From positions 1 to 26,151 of the forward strand of contig JAAYKB010000174.1 of assembly GCA_012522615.1 (NCBI GenBank): a stretch of DNA of 26,151 bases, in the 5' to 3' direction. Below the pieces are notes generated by a model. The model was not told where the DNA came from. It saw only the letters and a program-made list of their open reading frames with translations, and ran no database searches. The position numbers and the translations under genes were made by a program. The stretch is from Clostridiales bacterium. GTDB lineage: Bacteria > Bacillota > Clostridia > Oscillospirales > Acutalibacteraceae. Numbering within the stretch: the first letter of the stretch is position 1; each line of letters begins with the position of its first letter. Positions 25,105-26,151 of the stretch are shown here, piece by piece.

Positions 25105-25134
25105 TAGCTGCAGACGCAATATCGCCTGCAGCTA
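25105..25134 (-). terminator. terminator-like hairpin in the purE leader
   Basis: On the minus-strand RNA, a 12-pair stem (arms 25123-25134 and 25105-25116) with a 6-base loop, followed by CUUUUGUGUU. One pair is G-U in this RNA but would be A-C on the other strand, which fits function on the minus strand. The stop codon of the small leader ORF is inside its first arm, and purE starts 70 bases later, so read-through may be regulated. Confidence 0.6.
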
Positions 25135-25239
25135 TTTTATATTGTCCGTGCTCGAATATATGGAGGCAACCGCATTTTTTGATGCAATACTCCCGGTGAA
25201 GTCGTAAAGCAAGCCCAACAACAAAATTGCACCCCGCAT
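25132..25239 (-). CDS. possible 35-residue leader peptide or small protein
   Basis: An ORF of 35 codons, beginning MRGAILLLGLLYDFTG and ending STDNIK, with a hydrophobic first third. ATG at 25237-25239 has GGAGG (25247-25251) seven bases upstream, a textbook site, and lies about 46 bases after the predicted transcript start. The stop TAG falls in the terminator-like hairpin. However, the ribosome site and the distal codons form opposite arms of one long stem, so the region may instead be a noncoding aptamer with a chance ORF. I recognise no family. The same frame is open further upstream, to an ATG at 25318-25320, but those codons precede the predicted transcript start. Confidence 0.4.
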   Translation of the reverse strand: MRGAILLLGLLYDFTGSIASKNAVASIYSSTDNIK

Positions 25240-25258
25240 TTCACAGCCTCCAATATTC
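25154..25258 (-). ncRNA. structured purE leader RNA (candidate riboswitch or attenuator)
   Basis: On the minus-strand RNA, three nested stems can be drawn by eye. P1 pairs 25246-25258 with 25154-25167: 13 pairs with one bulged base, including UGGAGGC/GCCUCCA. P2 pairs 25226-25233 with 25181-25188: eight pairs, one G-U. P3 pairs 25218-25222 with 25201-25205: five pairs. A terminator-like hairpin follows 19 bases after P1. This aptamer-then-hairpin layout ahead of a biosynthetic operon is typical of riboswitches. I do not find the conserved cores of the purine, ZTP or PRPP classes as I remember them. P1 covers the ribosome site of the small ORF, so translational masking is an alternative. Confidence 0.45.
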
Positions 25259-25291
25259 ACATGCAACATTCTTTCCAAATCACATATTAAT

Positions 25292-25320
25292 ATTGTATTG
25301 CATATACGTTTCGATTTCAA
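25292..25320 (-). promoter_or_regulatory. sigma-A promoter of the purine operon
   Basis: On the minus strand, TTGAAA (25315-25320), exactly 17 bases, then TACAAT (25292-25297). The predicted start near 25285 gives a 250-base leader before purE. It is the best promoter match between the upstream EF-G terminator and purE. Confidence 0.65.
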
Positions 25321-25332
25321 GTTGTCGAAATC
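25313..25332 (-). promoter_or_regulatory. possible operator dyad over the pur promoter -35 box
   Basis: A perfect inverted repeat GATTTC-N8-GAAATC whose one arm covers the -35 hexamer. That position suits a repressor. It does not resemble the Bacillus PurR box (CCGAAC core). It could be chance in AT-rich DNA. Confidence 0.3.
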
Positions 25333-25394
25333 ATTTTTGTATAGTTATAGTGTAGCGATTAACATAAACCACATTATTTTGTGTATTTTCTCTG

Positions 25395-25438
25395 TTAAAA
25401 ACAGAACCGACGGGATGACCCGTCGGTTCTGTTTTTAA
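25395..25438 (-). terminator. strong terminator after the EF-G gene
   Basis: A perfect 20-base-pair stem (25395-25414 with 25419-25438) around a 4-base loop, with a run of five T in the descending arm and further T on the minus strand. It begins three bases after the EF-G stop codon and separates that gene from the purine operon. Confidence 0.92.
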
Positions 25439-25440
25439 AG

Positions 25441-26151
25441 CTATTGTTCTTCCTCCGCCTTATTCGCTTCAATCACCTTTTGGGCAACCTGATTCGGAGT
25501 CTCCTCATATCTTACAAACTCAAACTTAAAATAACCGCGCCCCTGGGTCTGGGAACGAAGCATAATCGAGAAGTCCCCCATTTCGGCCATGGGAACTTCG
25601 GCCTCAACGCATGTGAGGTTATCCTCTTCCGAAGGAGACATCCCCAGCACACGCCCGCGCCGCTTATTAATATCACCCATGACATCGCCGGTATTATCGC
25701 TCGGAACATATGCTTTGAGCGAACCCACAGGCTCAAGAAGCACCGGATTAGCCTGCGGTATACCTGCTTTATACGCAACGTTGGCTGCCAGCTTAAACGC
25801 CATTTCAGAGGAGTCAACCGGATGATAGGAACCGTCGACCAATGTCGCTTTCAGACCCACCATCGGGTAGCCTGCCAGCGTGCCCTTGCGGGCAGATTCA
25901 ATCAAGCCCTTTTCAACCGCCGGGAAATAGTTTTTCGGAACTGAACCTCCGAATACCGATTCGCTGAATTCAAGTTCGTCGCTTGTTCCCGGCTCAAATT
26001 CAATCCAAACGTCTCCGTATTGTCCGTGACCTCCCGATTGCTTTTTATGTTTTCCCTGCACCTTGACCTTTTTCCTAATGGTTTCTCTATACGGAACCTT
26101 TGGAACCTCCAAAGTGACCTCAACGCCAAACTTGCTTTTCAGCTTGGATAC
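25441..26151 (-). CDS. elongation factor G family protein, C-terminal part (cut by window edge)
   Basis: The frame stays open to the right edge, so this is the 3' part (about 236 residues) of a longer gene. It covers EF-G domains IV and V: VPYRETIRKK, QSGGHGQYGDVWIEFEP, GGSVPKNYFPAVEKGL, then VGSLKAYVPSDNTGDVMGDINKRRGRVLGM and the C-terminal FEFVRYEETP. EF-G drives translocation (and ribosome recycling) with GTP; the GTPase domain lies outside the window. The GGSVPKNYFPAVEKG and DFSIMLRSQTQGRGYF wording recalls the second EF-G group of Clostridia rather than the canonical str-operon FusA, and no rpsL, rpsG or tuf is beside it. The TTG at 26112 is internal, not a start. Ends in a strong terminator. 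Confidence 0.88.
   Translation of the reverse strand, partial: VSKLKSKFGVEVTLEVPKVPYRETIRKKVKVQGKHKKQSGGHGQYGDVWIEFEPGTSDELEFSESVFGGSVPKNYFPAVEKGLIESARKGTLAGYPMVGLKATLVDGSYHPVDSSEMAFKLAANVAYKAGIPQANPVLLEPVGSLKAYVPSDNTGDVMGDINKRRGRVLGMSPSEEDNLTCVEAEVPMAEMGDFSIMLRSQTQGRGYFKFEFVRYEETPNQVAQKVIEANKAEEEQ

Noticed and set aside
25035..25320. Purine (guanine/adenine), ZTP/pfl or ykkC/PRPP riboswitch upstream of purE
   Set aside because: I looked for their conserved core strings on the minus strand and did not find them. Short matches such as CCGGG or AUUGCAUC are too small to count. A covariance-model search would be decisive.
1..26151. tRNA, rRNA, CRISPR arrays, insertion sequences, phage genes
   Set aside because: No cloverleaf-like segments, rRNA-like conserved strings, regularly spaced repeats, transposase or phage-like proteins were seen on either strand.

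Overview
The window looks like a chromosomal core region of a low-to-mid G+C Firmicute of the class Clostridia, probably an Oscillospirales/Ruminococcaceae-type anaerobe. This rests on the gene content (cdaA-cdaR, hprK, murB, rapZ, whiA, dnaE, pfkA, an iron-sulfur PurF), strong AGGAGG-type ribosome sites, frequent GTG and TTG starts, and a cysteine desulfurase/DUF3343 pair. The lineage is inferred from gene families, not from a search. I see no tRNA, rRNA, IS element, prophage or CRISPR array. Nearly everything is transcribed on the minus strand; only the first gene and one glycosyltransferase are on the plus strand.

Layout. 129-1343 (+) is an ApgM-type phosphoglycerate mutase, convergent with cdaA-cdaR (3599-1399, -) and separated from it by a two-way hairpin terminator. 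3754-5764 (-) holds ispF, a DUF3343 small protein and a cysteine desulfurase; 5779-7608 (-) holds ispD and pfkA, with a good sigma-A promoter ahead of pfkA. 7763-15904 (-) is a compact run hprK - PHP phosphoesterase - murB - rapZ - whiA - dnaE. A divergent promoter region (15905-16148) separates hprK from a GT4 glycosyltransferase (16149-17345, +), which ends in a strong terminator shared with purD. 17397-25034 (-) is a purine operon purE-purC-purF-purM-purN-purO-purH-purD. The right edge (25441-26151, -) is the 3' part of an EF-G gene.

The genes are mostly housekeeping. The pur operon carries PRPP toward IMP. Its last two steps are done by two separate proteins, a stand-alone AICAR transformylase and an archaeal-type PurO IMP cyclohydrolase, instead of the usual fused PurH. 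The hprK cluster joins carbon-status sensing with wall precursor synthesis, RapZ, WhiA and replication.

The most interesting part is the 406-base stretch ahead of purE. It has a sigma-A promoter, a dyad over the -35 box, and a folded leader whose 13-pair closing stem masks the ribosome site of a 35-codon ORF. A terminator-like hairpin follows, holding that ORF's stop codon, 70 bases before the purE start. It does not match the purine, ZTP or PRPP riboswitches as I know them, so it is a candidate undescribed cis-regulatory RNA or leader-peptide attenuator.
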